Below are positions 25,291 to 35,235 of a stretch of DNA of 64,000 nt, piece after piece (position 1 is the stretch's first letter; each line of letters opens with the position of its first letter). This DNA is from Alligator mississippiensis (lineage: Eukaryota; Chordata; Crocodylia; Alligatoridae), in the NCBI RefSeq assembly GCF_030867095.1, contig NC_081832.1, positions 57,335,444-57,399,443 on the forward strand, read 5' to 3'. Below the pieces are notes generated by a model. It ran no database searches and was not told the DNA's origin. It was given only the letters and a program-made list of their open reading frames with translations. The position numbers were made by a program, and so were the translations under genes.

Positions 25291-25566
25291 GTATTAACCA
25301 TGACCAGGTCACAAAAGCCCTGGATGCAGGTGTTGCAGTGGACGTAGGCTTTCTGGACTTTAGGAAGGCTTTCAACACTATTTCTCACCCCATCTTCCTC
25401 TTAAAATGAGATGACTGTGGTGTCAATGCCTACACAGGCAGATGGGTCACAAACTGGCTGGAGGGCCGCACCCAAAGAGTGGTGGTGGACAGGTCATTTT
25501 CGACCTGGAGGGACATAGGCAGTGGGGTTCCCCAGGGCTCAATCTTCGGACCCCACTGTTCAATAT
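25291..25566 (+). mobile_element. Older CR1 LINE, 5' part (interrupted)
   Basis: The plus-strand sequence encodes degraded CR1 RT: VGFLDFRKAFNTISHPIF, then a stop, then VTNWLEGRTQRVVVDRSF and SGVPQGSIFGPLFNI. It breaks off within the FNI codons at the insertion point of a younger CR1 and resumes at 27301. AATAT at 25562-25566 is the left copy of the target duplication. Confidence 0.85.
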
Positions 25567-27201
25567 GACCCCACTGACGCCCAGGAAAAAGCCAACCTAT
25601 TAAATAGGTACTTTGCGTCGGTCTTTCATCAGCCCCATGGGACGCCTGTGCCTGCTACAGGGCCGGGAAGTCCGGGTGAGGGTGATCCCCTGCCCTCCAT
25701 TAATGCTGACTTTGTGAAGGAACATCTTGAGAAGCTGGATACCTTCAAGTCAGCCGGCCCTGACAATCTTCACCCCAGGGTACTCAAGGAGCTGGCGAGC
25801 ATCATAGCCCAGCCTCTAGCGCAGATCTTTGAAAACTCTTGGCACTCTGGTGTAGTGCCCGAAGACTGGAAGAAGGCCAACGTGGTGCCTATCTTCAAGA
25901 AAGGGAGGAAAGTGGATCCGGCTAACTATAGGCCCATCAGCCTGACTTCTATCCCGGGGAAGATCTTAGAAAAGTTTATTAAGGAGGCCATCCTTAATGG
26001 ACTGGCCGACGCCAACATCTTAAGGGATAGCCAGCACGGGTTTGTTGCGGGTAGGTCTTGCTTGACCAATCTCATTTCCTTCTATGACCAGGTGACCTAT
26101 CACCTGGACAAGGGAGATGAGATTGATGTCATATATCTTGACTTCAAAAAAGCCTTCGATCTGGTGTCCCATGATCGTCTCTTGGAGAAACTGGCCAATT
26201 GTCGCCTTGGGTCCCCCACGATCCACTGGCTGGAAAATTGGCTCCAGGGTCAGACCCAGAAGGTAGTAATTGATGGAAGTCACTCATCGTGGTGTCCTGT
26301 GACCAGTGGAGTCCCCCAGGGCTCTGTCCTTGGACCCATACTGTTCAACATCTTCATTAACGATGTGGACACGGGAGTCAGAAGCGGACTGGCCAAGTTC
26401 GCCGATGACACCAAACTTTGGGGCAAAGCATCCATACCAGAAGACAGGCGGGTGATCCAGGCTGACCTGGACAGGCTCAGCAAGTGGGCGGATGAGAATC
26501 TGATGGTGTTCAACGCCGATAAATGCAAGGTTCTCCACCTTGGGGAAAAAAACCCGCAGCATCCTTATAGGCTCGGCAGTGCTGTGTTGGTTAGCACTAT
26601 GGAAGAAAGAGACTTGGGGGTCATCATTGACCACAAGATGAACATGAGCCTGCAATGCGATGCTGCGGCTAGTAAAGCGACCAAAACGCTGGCTTGCATC
26701 CATAGATGCTTCTCAAGCAAATCCCGGGACGTCATTCTCCCCCTGTACTTGGCCTTAGTGAGGCCGCAGCTGGAGTACTGCGTCCAGTTTTGGGCTCCAC
26801 AATTCAAAAAGGATGTGGAGAAGCTTGAGAGAGTCCAGAGAAGAGCCACGCGCATGATCAGAGGTCAGGGAAGCAGACCCTACGATGACAGGCTGAGAGC
26901 CCTGGGGCTCTTTAGCCTGGAAAAGCGCAGGTTCAGGGGTGATCTGATGGCCACCTACAAGTTTATCAGGGGTGACCACCAGTATCTGGGGGAACATTTG
27001 TTCACCAGAGCGCCCCAAGGGATGACGAGGACGAATGGTCACAAACTACTACAAGATCGTTTCAGGCTGGACATAAGGAAGAATTTCTTTACTGTCCGAG
27101 CCCCCAAGGTCTGGAACAGCCTGCCGCCGGAGGTTGTTCAAGCGCCTTCATTGAACACCTTCAAGATGAAACTGGATGCTTATCTTGCTGGGATCCTGTG
27201 A
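25567..27201 (+). CDS. CR1 ORF2 fragment: reverse transcriptase and C-terminal domain
   Basis: An uninterrupted frame of 544 codons encodes a non-LTR retrotransposon reverse transcriptase, the enzyme that copies CR1 RNA into DNA at the target site. Visible motifs in order are DNLHPRVLKEL, VVPIFKKGRK with NYRPISLTSIPGKILE, DVIYLDFKKAFDLVSHDRL, SGVPQGSVLGPILFNIFIND, then the catalytic FADDTK (26398-26415), and the C-terminal segments LHLG, YCVQFWAPQFKKD and RRFRGDLMATYKFIRG. The endonuclease domain is absent because the copy is truncated. The frame can be extended upstream to 25522, but those codons belong to the older CR1 in another phase and are not part of the protein. No stops or frameshifts are present, which implies a young insertion. 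It is not a host gene, and expression is not expected without its 5' promoter. Confidence 0.9.
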   Translation, partial: DPTDAQEKANLLNRYFASVFHQPHGTPVPATGPGSPGEGDPLPSINADFVKEHLEKLDTFKSAGPDNLHPRVLKELASIIAQPLAQIFENSWHSGVVPEDWKKANVVPIFKKGRKVDPANYRPISLTSIPGKILEKFIKEAILNGLADANILRDSQHGFVAGRSCLTNLISFYDQVTYHLDKGDEIDVIYLDFKKAFDLVSHDRLLEKLANCRLGSPTIHWLENWLQGQTQKVVIDGSHSSWCPVTSGVPQGSVLGPILFNIFINDVDTGVRSGLAKFADDTKLWGKASIPEDRRVIQADLDRLSKWADENLMVFNADKCKVLHLGEKNPQHPYRLGSAVLVSTMEERDLGVIIDHKMNMSLQCDAAASKATKTLACIHRCFSSKSRDVILPLYLALVRPQLEYCVQFWAPQFKKDVEKLERVQRRATRMIRGQGSRPYDDRLRALGLFSLEKRRFRGDLMATYKFIRGDHQYLGEHLFTRAPQGMTRTNGHKLLQDRFRLDIRKNFFTVRAPKVWNSLPPEVVQAPSLNTFKMKLDAYLAGIL

Positions 27202-27300
27202 CCCCAGCTGACGTCCTGCCCTTTGGGCGGGGGGCTGGACTCGATGATCTTCCGAGGTCCCTTCCAGCCCTAATGTCTATGAAATCTATGAAATCTATGA
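25567..27300 (+). mobile_element. Young 5'-truncated CR1 LINE inserted into an older CR1
   Basis: A 1734-bp CR1 copy is bounded by AATAT on both sides (25562-25566, 27301-27305). Removing it with one AATAT restores the reading L-F-N-I-F-I-G-N of the older element. It contains the RT frame, a 3' UTR ('ggctggactcgatgatcttc', 'cccttccagccctaatg') and a terminal microsatellite of ATGAAATCT-type units, which is the CR1 3' hallmark. The endonuclease and ORF1 are missing through 5' truncation. Confidence 0.92.
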
Positions 27301-28255
27301 AATATATTCATCGGCAACTTGGACAAGGGGGTGAAAAGCACCTTGCTCAAGTTTGCAAATGACACTAAGATGTGGGGAGAAGTGGCCATGCTAGAAGAGA
27401 GGGACAGGCTACAAGTAGATCTGGACAGGTTACAAAGGTGGGCAGATGAGAATAGGATGGGTTTCAATATGGACAAGTGCAAGGTATTGCACCTGGGGAG
27501 GAAAAGCTAGCAGCATACCTAAAGGCTGGGGAACTCCCCTCTTATCAGCACAGAGGCAGAAAAGGATCTTGGAGTCACTTTTGATTCCAAGATGAACATG
27601 GGCTGCCAATGTGGGGACGCAGTCAGGAAGGCTAACCACACCTTGTCATGCATCCATAGATGCATCACAAGCAGGTCCAAGGAGGTGATCCTCCCCCTCT
27701 ATGCGACATTGGTCAGGCTGCAGGTGGAGTACTGAGTCCAGTTCTGGGTACCGCACTTCAGAAGGGATGTGGATAGCATAGAGAGGGTCCAGAGGAGGGC
27801 CACTCGCATGATTGGGGGCAGCAGGGTAGGCCCTATGAGGAGAGGCTACGGGACCTGAACCTGCTCAGCCTATGCAAAAGAAGGCTGAGAGGGGATCTGG
27901 TGGCCACCTACAAATTTGACAATGGACCAGCAGGCAATGGGAGAGTCCCTGTTCCCCCGATCACTACCAGGAGTTATAAGGAATAATGGCCATAAGCTGA
28001 CTGCAAGTAGATTCAGGCTAGACATCAGGAGGCACTACTTCACAGTCATGGCTGCTAGGAGCTGAAATCAACTTCCTAGGGAAGTGGTGCTCACCCTTAC
28101 CCTGGGGATTTTCAAAAGGAGGCTAGACAATCACCTAGCTGGGGTCGTTTGATCGACCCCAGCATTCTTTCTTGACCATGGCAGGGGGTTGGACTTGATG
28201 ACCTGCTTAGGTCCCTTCCGACCCTACCTACTATGAAAGTCTGAAACTATGACAA
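27301..28255 (+). mobile_element. Older CR1 LINE, 3' part
   Basis: This continues the element broken at 25566: IFIGNLDKGVKSTLLKF, then FANDTKMWGE, where the second position of the catalytic FADD reads N. C-terminal phrases follow in several frames with stops, ending in the CR1 3' UTR 'gggggttggacttgatgacc' and 'cccttccgaccctac' at about 28185-28230. The element is inactive. Confidence 0.88.
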
Positions 28256-28477
28256 ATGCCTATCTGCCTAGCCTCAGAGTTTCTGACTCCTTGTTTTTAG
28301 TCCTCTTTTCTCAAGCTATGCTTTCCCAGTTCCTGGGCCCTGCCTGTTTGTTCTTAATATCCTAGGCAGCCTATAGACATTCGCATTTGGGTTCTAATTA
28401 GAATGTATTGGAGGAGACTCAGTTAATCGGGTCTGCTCCACATTCAATTTAGAACACTCCAGTATTACCTTACCATC
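28256..28477. other. Intergenic DNA between CR1 and fold-back element
   Basis: No recognisable gene; pyrimidine-rich in part. Confidence 0.4.
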
Positions 28478-28612
28478 ACATGTATTAAGACCCCCCCCAC
28501 ACACACATTTTCAAATGGCCACGGGGTGCTTTAATTAAACCTCATTGAATTAGCTTTAGTTAAAGCACCCCTGTGGCCATTTGAAAATGCACGGGGGTCT
28601 TAATACACATGC
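28478..28612. repeat. Fold-back (palindromic) MITE
   Basis: The left arm 28478-28538 and the right arm 28554-28612 are inverted copies with few mismatches: 'tgtattaagaccccc', 'attttcaaatggccac', 'ggggtgctttaa' read forward and then reversed, separated by only about 15 bp. The main difference is an ACAC insertion in the left arm. RNA or single-stranded DNA would form a hairpin of roughly 55-60 bp. It is related in sequence to the palindromic centre of 62549-62868. Confidence 0.85.
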
Positions 28613-30450
28613 TGGTGAGTCATTTTAATTAAAGAAGCTGTCCTGAAACCTCTCTATTTCAACATATCATCCACCCCCTCATCCCTGACCATGTATAGGG
28701 GCAGCCCTAGATTTTACTTGTTTCTTCCTGGTTTCTTGTTTCCTGGCTTCTGCTTGTTGGCTTATCTTCATCCCTATTCTGTTTTTTGCCTGTTAGTTCC
28801 TATTTCTTGCCTGCCTACTTCTTGTTCTGCACTCCAGCCTAGGCCCTGATGCTTCCAGACCACCTCTCTGGTTCCTTGACTCCTTTTTCTTCTAGACTTC
28901 AGTTCAGACTCCTGTCCTCTCACAGCTAGATCCTAGCTTATAGCTTAGTTTGCCCACATGCTAATCGTGTACAGCTATAGCTGCTTCCTCAGGATACTCC
29001 AGTTAGTGCTTCTACCCAGGGGGACCATCTATATTCCAGTGCTTTATAGAACTTGGCCTCCTGATCACTTGACTTTAGTTTGAACTTTTGTTCTCTGACC
29101 TTGTCTATCTCCAATACCCTGATTTGTGACTCTCAAGGGTTAAGACTCAACTACCTATGTTCTGGTCACACCCCTGACAGTTCGCCTAGACTGAAACTCA
29201 TGGAGTGTGGACAAAACCCTGACACAAACTTTATAAAGATACAAAACAGTACAAGGCAAAACAGTATGGAGAGCCCACACTATATTTAGCACAGATAAAT
29301 CGCAGAATAGCACCAGTAAAGTATGGGCTGTCATTTCGCTCAACAGAAAACTAAAAGTAAGGATGTATACTCCATGCAAGTGTGTTGTAAAATGAAGTAA
29401 ACAGTGAACCAGAAATGTCTAATTTTTGGAAAATGGACATTTAAAATTAGGAAGAAAATATGCAGGCATATGGAAGGTCATTTCCCAATGATTCTATAGT
29501 GTTTGGCTTCAGGAGCACGTTGACTCGGATAGATATATTGAACTGTATTTTGCAAATAATGAGGTGAACTTAAGATCAAATATATGGGGGAAACAAACCA
29601 TTCCGACTGTGGCACGTATGACATAATATCTCCCAGATTTTTATAAAAGGGTCATGACAAAGATCAGTTGAACTCAGTCACTCACTCATAATTGGAAGCT
29701 ATTTGTTTGGGGCATGGGTGTGACAAAGGAGCCATGAAAATGAATGCCAACAAAAAGCTGGAATGAGTAACATGGCTGTTCTAAAAGATTAAGTAATTCA
29801 CTAAGCTGAAATATAAATGTTTTGTAAAATATAAAAGTCAGAGTTCCAGCATTTTGCCAGCATAAGTAAAGCATTGATTAACGTTTTACATCCATTGAAA
29901 AGATGCATTGTGTTAAGTGTTCCTGGACAGTCCTTAAGAAAATTTGAACACTTTCCACTTCATTTCTTTATCAGTGCCAGCAAAGATTATCCCTAAGATG
30001 GAACTGGGCCAAATCAAATATATCCTCTCTCAGCTTGGAGTTGCTCATATATTAGAAAGCTCATAAAACCTTAATTGTATTGCCTCCAACTTCAAACTTA
30101 AACTTAAAAGAAAATACACCTGGCTGGGTTCCTTCAATGGTCTTAATCGTATCCCTCCCCTCATTAGAGTTCATTACTACATTAACAGTGGTAGAAAATA
30201 AAATGATGTTAATAAGATAGTCTGGAATATAAGGTATAGCATTATGTATATATTTTTAAAGAAACACAATTTTTCTCCCTACTAAACCTGAAGTATCTTC
30301 AGATTCTCCATAATAAATAGCTTACAGTTTTATTTCAGATGTCATTGAGGCAATGTTTATTTATAGTACTATTATTTTTAGACTTACTGCCTTTAACATC
30401 CTATTAAACATAACAAGTTTTTGTTCCTGTAGTCTTGGTCTGTAAGCAAA
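28613..30450. other. Intergenic DNA, nothing recognised
   Basis: Pyrimidine-rich 28700-28900, otherwise AT-rich. No supportable gene, RNA or repeat family. Confidence 0.4.
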
Positions 30451-31270
30451 GGCTGCATACAGACTTTCAGGGAGTTTAGGGGGAGGTTAGATCAAATTAA
30501 AAATAGCCATCTGACCTAAGGTAAGACAGGATGGGGGAGCTAGTGGAGGGCTTGGGAAGGATCAGGTCCATGGGAGGATCAGAGGGCCAGGTGAATTCCA
30601 TGGGGCTTTGTTGGGCTCTGAGAAGGTTTGACAAGATCAGTAGAGCTAATGGGGTCCATGTGTGATGGGGCTTGGGGAATGGGGGGCTCTCTCCACCAGT
30701 TCCCTGGGACCAGGGGCTATTTTTAGTCCCCTGACCCCTCCCAACCCCAAACAAACAACCTCCCTGCCTACCCCCCCATTCCTCCCACACCTCCCCCTCC
30801 CCGCCACTCCAGCTTCCTCAGCTCCCAGCATTGGTGTACACTAATAAAAGTGGAACTGGGAAGGGCTTGCAGGATGGTTTGGTGGACCGGGGGAGGGGCA
30901 TGACTGGTCTCTGGGGAGGGTGTCCATGGGGTCGGGCTTGAAGTAGCTTGGTTCCAGGGAAGGGGTAGGAAAACCCTGGGGCTGAGACTAGTAGCTGGAC
31001 TTTCCCAGCCACAGGGCTGTTCTGGGAACTGTATAAAAGTTAAGTTGGATCAGTCTTGCCAGACCCGAGCTAAGTTAGACTACCTTGGAGCTACAGTTAA
31101 CTTAGATCAGGTTGGCCCTTTTTAGACCAATCTAACTGTCCTGAACTCTGTACTGTTTCCACCTAGATTCACCTAAATAGTGTAAGATCTTCCTCTGGGT
31201 GAACTAAGTTAGATCCATTTTTAACACAGTCTAACCTCTCCCTAACCTCCACAAATGTCTGTACTCAGCC
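30451..31270. mobile_element. Long MITE (820 bp) with AAA duplication
   Basis: The left end 'ggctgcatacagactttc' and the reverse complement of the right end 'ggctgagtacagacattt' are inverted repeats, both followed by 'ttagggngaggttaga' phrases. AAA flanks both sides (30448-30450, 31271-31273). The GC-rich centre (30530-31010) includes 'ctggactttcccagcc', the inverse of a motif in the 10255 element, so the two share an interior. No transposase frame. Confidence 0.75.
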
Positions 31271-31990
31271 AAAGTTAAGCAACTTTCAGAGGCCAGCATT
31301 TTCTGATATAAAGTTGAATAACCATAAAAAAATAATAATACTTCTTTCCTTAGATTGCTACTTATTACTCTTTATAGACATCATTGCACAAGCTCTCAAT
31401 AGTCTATATGTGTCAAAATACTAGTTATTGTCTTGTTTGTATTTGTATATAGAGCAGGTAACATATGGAGATAGCTGTCACTGCTCCACCAAATAGCCAT
31501 CAGTGTAACTGCCTCTATTCCAACTTAATAAGAAAAATACATCAGTAGTAACAAATGCAGATAAGTCTCCATATCCATTCAATTGTTTGTCTCTCTGCAA
31601 CTTCTATCAAAGGTGTCACCTAGTATTACTGAAAAGGTATATTTTGTGATGTGCACTGAGAATAGGACTAACATCACCTATTCATTTTCACATACTGTGA
31701 TAAACCACCAAAAAGATCTAACTGCTCTGAGAGCTCTGCTGTGAATATGACTGCTGTGAATATGCACCAGTGACCCAGAGGCATATGGCTCTGTATCTCA
31801 TTATTCTTACCTCAGCCATGGAAATTGGATATTAGTTATGTCACCTAAGATCCTAATATATTTTTATTCATAAATTGGTTCTACCTGTATCTTCTGTCTC
31901 TAGGAAAACCTTACCATTGAGATCATAGACATTAACCAATGCTGCTTTTTTTAATATCACTTTAAATAGGTCTAGGGACTTGTTCCCATT

Positions 31991-32189
31991 GGGCACATCT
32001 ACATGAGTCGTTTACTGTGGAATTGCCTAATTAATTCTGCAGTAAAGTCTCAGAGTCTATGTATATGGACCTGTTAGGCTGAAGTGAACTCATAAATGCT
32101 GCATTAAGTTAGCAGTTGTAAGCACAAGTACTATCCTGTGGTCCTGCAGAGGCATTATTTAGTGCATGGCAACACAAGTGTAGGTACCC
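31991..32189. mobile_element. Short MITE (199 bp), GGGCACATCTACATG-type ends
   Basis: The left end GGGCACATCTACATGAG and the reverse complement of the right end GGGTACCTACACTTGTG are imperfect inverted repeats. The ends resemble those of the MITE at 4722 although the interior differs. No clear target duplication was found. Confidence 0.55.
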
Positions 32190-34299
32190 TAGCCAGCCCC
32201 AGACTGGCAGCCTGACTCCCCAGGCCTCCTGCCAACCAAGGCTGCTCCAGTCCAGCTCAACATGCTGTAGTCCTGAGCACATGTATAAACACAGTACCCA
32301 GGAGCAATAAAATCCAACACAAACTGTACTGGAGTTTATTCAGCCAAATTATGGGCGTAGGTGTACCTATTGAATAGTATTTTACTCTGTAAATACTCCT
32401 AATGTAATTAGTAGGAAAATGAATATTGAGACAGGGTATCAGGCTTCATTAGCTGCTCATTTGTTCAATAGCATTTGTAGGAAAATACTAACTTCTTCAA
32501 TAGGGTGGAATGTTGCTCATATATTTTTAATTTTACTGGAAATCATCCATGCTTCCATAATGGATGGCATTTTTTTTCTGCCCCCTTCAAATACCAGTTC
32601 TTTTTTGACCATTTTCATGTGTTTTTTTCCTACCCAGAAAATCTTTCCATGTCTTCTCTTTTCTTTCTCTGAGCAGTTTATTGTCTGTCAAAGTCTGATC
32701 CTGACACTTTTCTTTGCTTTGTTTTTTGTGCACAAAGAGCAAAACATACTTTTAGTTTAAAAGACTTTCATTTTGGACGAGAGAAAGCTGAAATACAAAG
32801 TGAGAACAAATCTCCATGAGAGGGAGGGAGGGAGGGAGGGAGGGAGGGAGGGAGAGAGGGAGAGAGGTGAGTATCTGTAAACTCTGTAGAATAAAATTTT
32901 TTGTAAAATCCTTCATCCCTAATCCTTTTACAGCCTTGTCACAAGATGACAGACAGGTAGAGAAACTTTTCATTTTAGGGTGTAGGAAGGATGGATTTGT
33001 GGGCAAGGAAGTTGATTTGGACACAGAAAATCCCAGAAGATTCAATTCCTTTCTTTGGCATAGTCCTCCCTTTCTACATATCCCTGGGCTCACCACAGCC
33101 ATTCTCTGAACTTCAGTTCCCCATCTTGGAAATGGGGAGAATAATGCTCTTCTCTAAGTAGTTTTTGTAATCTGAGAAATGTTTTCTCTTGAGAGTTGTG
33201 TCCACAATTATAAGTATCTGTCTGGCAGCGTTCAAATATTAGAACACATTTGTTATCATGATATAATAATATCCCCAATTTAGGCAAGAAGCTGAGCATG
33301 CAACATTCGTGGAATATGATAAGTATATGCTTAAAGTTGGAAAAACAAAACATACAAATGTTTGTTACAATGTTACATTTAATACTATTAAATGTGCATG
33401 GCAAAATGTAAGCATTTAACAGATTTTACCACAAGTTAGACATGGAGATGATGAAGAAAGCTAAGATTGGTTTACTTTTCCATAAGCTATCCTCAAACTT
33501 TAAACAAAAATCAATTTTTTTTTTAATGTTCAGTGAACATGAACTGCTTTTGTAAAGATAATTTCAATGCAGTCTGCAATGTCTTTCAACAATACTGTTA
33601 AAAAATTCACATCAGAACTTGTTATTTGTGCCTCAAATGCACCCTGACACTTTATTTTAATAATGTTCATGTTTTTGTTTGATGGCTTGATATTGCCTGT
33701 GTTCTTTGTGCTTTTCAAGGTAGGTAAATTATCATGAAACTGATTACCTTTCCAGTAAAGGGTGATAATGTTAGTTTCACACTGACAAAAACATGTTTTG
33801 GGGTTATTTTTTTCTTGGCACCAAAACCCAGTTTTGCTCTTCTCTTTGAACTATTTCAATATTCCAAATCCAATCCTACTCTCATTATAGTCAGTTGAAG
33901 CTTTTCTGCTGTCTTCAAAGGAATAGGATCAGGTACTTTTAATCTGGATAGAATTCTCTCAGATGTGGAAGACCAGCACAAGCCCTCTCTGTACCAGATG
34001 TACCACAAGGTAAAGGAACTGCCTAGTAGGCACTAGGGACATCTGTATCAAATGTCATGGCCTCAAACTTCCATACAAGGAATATGGCAATGCTGGAATT
34101 TTTACTCAGTTTATGGTGTCAATTAACTGAATGAAGATTGAATGAGTGCTTCTGACTCTATTAGAGATTAAGTTAATTTCAAAGGAGAAGACTGGGGATT
34201 TATTTTCAACATCTGAATCCAGGTTTTGTATTTCTCCTGTACGTGTTGCTTTTAGGTTTGGGCCAAGTCGGAAACCAGTCACTTGGCAGAGATTTCCTT
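32190..34299. other. Intergenic DNA with a purine-rich simple repeat
   Basis: No gene recognised. The only notable feature is the (GGGA)n tract at 32819-32869. Frames of about 100-116 codons around it are low-complexity. Confidence 0.4.
32819..32869. repeat. (GGGA)n purine-rich microsatellite
   Basis: About eight AGGG units followed by GAGA variants make a 51-bp all-purine run, a candidate for triplex (H-DNA) or G-quadruplex formation. Confidence 0.92.
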
Positions 34300-35235
34300 T
34301 ATAGATTTCATAGATGTTAGGGCTGGAAAGGACCTTGGGAGATCATCGAGTCCAGCCCACTGCCCCAGGGGAAGGAAGTCAGCTGGGGTATAGGATCCCA
34401 GCAAGATAGACATCCAAGTGTCTCTTGAAGGCATTCAAAGTAGGTGCTTGAACCACCCCCAGCAGCCATCTATTCCAAACCTTGGGGGCTCAGACAGAAA
34501 AGAAGTTTTTCCTTACGTCCAGCCTGAAACGGTCATGGAGGAGTCTGTGACCGTTCAGCCTTGTCATCCCTTCAGGCACTCTGGTGAACAGATGTTCCTC
34601 CAGATCCTGGTAAGCACCCCTGATAAACGTATAGGTGGCCACCAGATCACCCCTGAGACTACGTTTTTCCAGGCTGAAGAGTCCCATCGCTCTCAGCCTC
34701 TCTTTTTAAGGTCTGTTTTCCTGACCTCTGATCATGTGTGTGGCTCTTCTCTGGACTCTATCAAGCTTATCCACATTATTGTTGAATTGTGGAGCCCAAA
34801 ACTGGACACAGTACTCCAGCTGCGGCCTCACCAAGGCCAAGTACAAGGGGAGAATGACGTCCTGGGATTTGCTTGAGAAGCATCTGTGGATGCAAGCCAG
34901 CGTTTTGCTTGCTTTACTAGCAGCAGCATCACACTGAAGGCTCATGTTCATCTCGCGGTCAATCATGACCCCCAAGTCCCTTTTGTCCACAGTGCTAGCT
35001 AACATAACAAAGCCAAGCCTATAAGCATGCTGCAGGTTTTTCCTTCCAAGGTAGAGAACCTTGCATTTTTCAGTGTTAAACACTATCAGGTTCTCATCCG
35101 CCCATTTCCTGAGCCTCTCAAGGTCTGCCTGGATCTCCCTCCTGTCCTCAGGTGTGGATGCTTTACCCCAGAGTTTGGTGTCATCGGTGAATTTGGCCAG
35201 TCTACTTCTGATACCAGTGTCCACATTATTAATGG
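34300..35235 (-). mobile_element. CR1 LINE fragment, antisense (5'-truncated, decayed)
   Basis: The 3' end lies at about 34300 ('atagatttcatagatgttag', then 'cgagtccagcccactgcccc'). Reading toward higher coordinates on the minus strand gives the ORF2 C-terminus (GLFSLEKRSLRGDLVATYTF) and RT (34706-35224). The catalytic motif reads FTDDTKLWGK instead of FADDTKLWGK. A frame break separates the two coding blocks near 34690-34705. The element is inactive, but clearly younger than the L3 fragments. Confidence 0.88.

Noticed and set aside
25522..25566. N-terminal extension of the CR1 frame starting at a GTG
   Set aside because: These codons are older CR1 sequence read in a different phase; the younger element begins at 25567.
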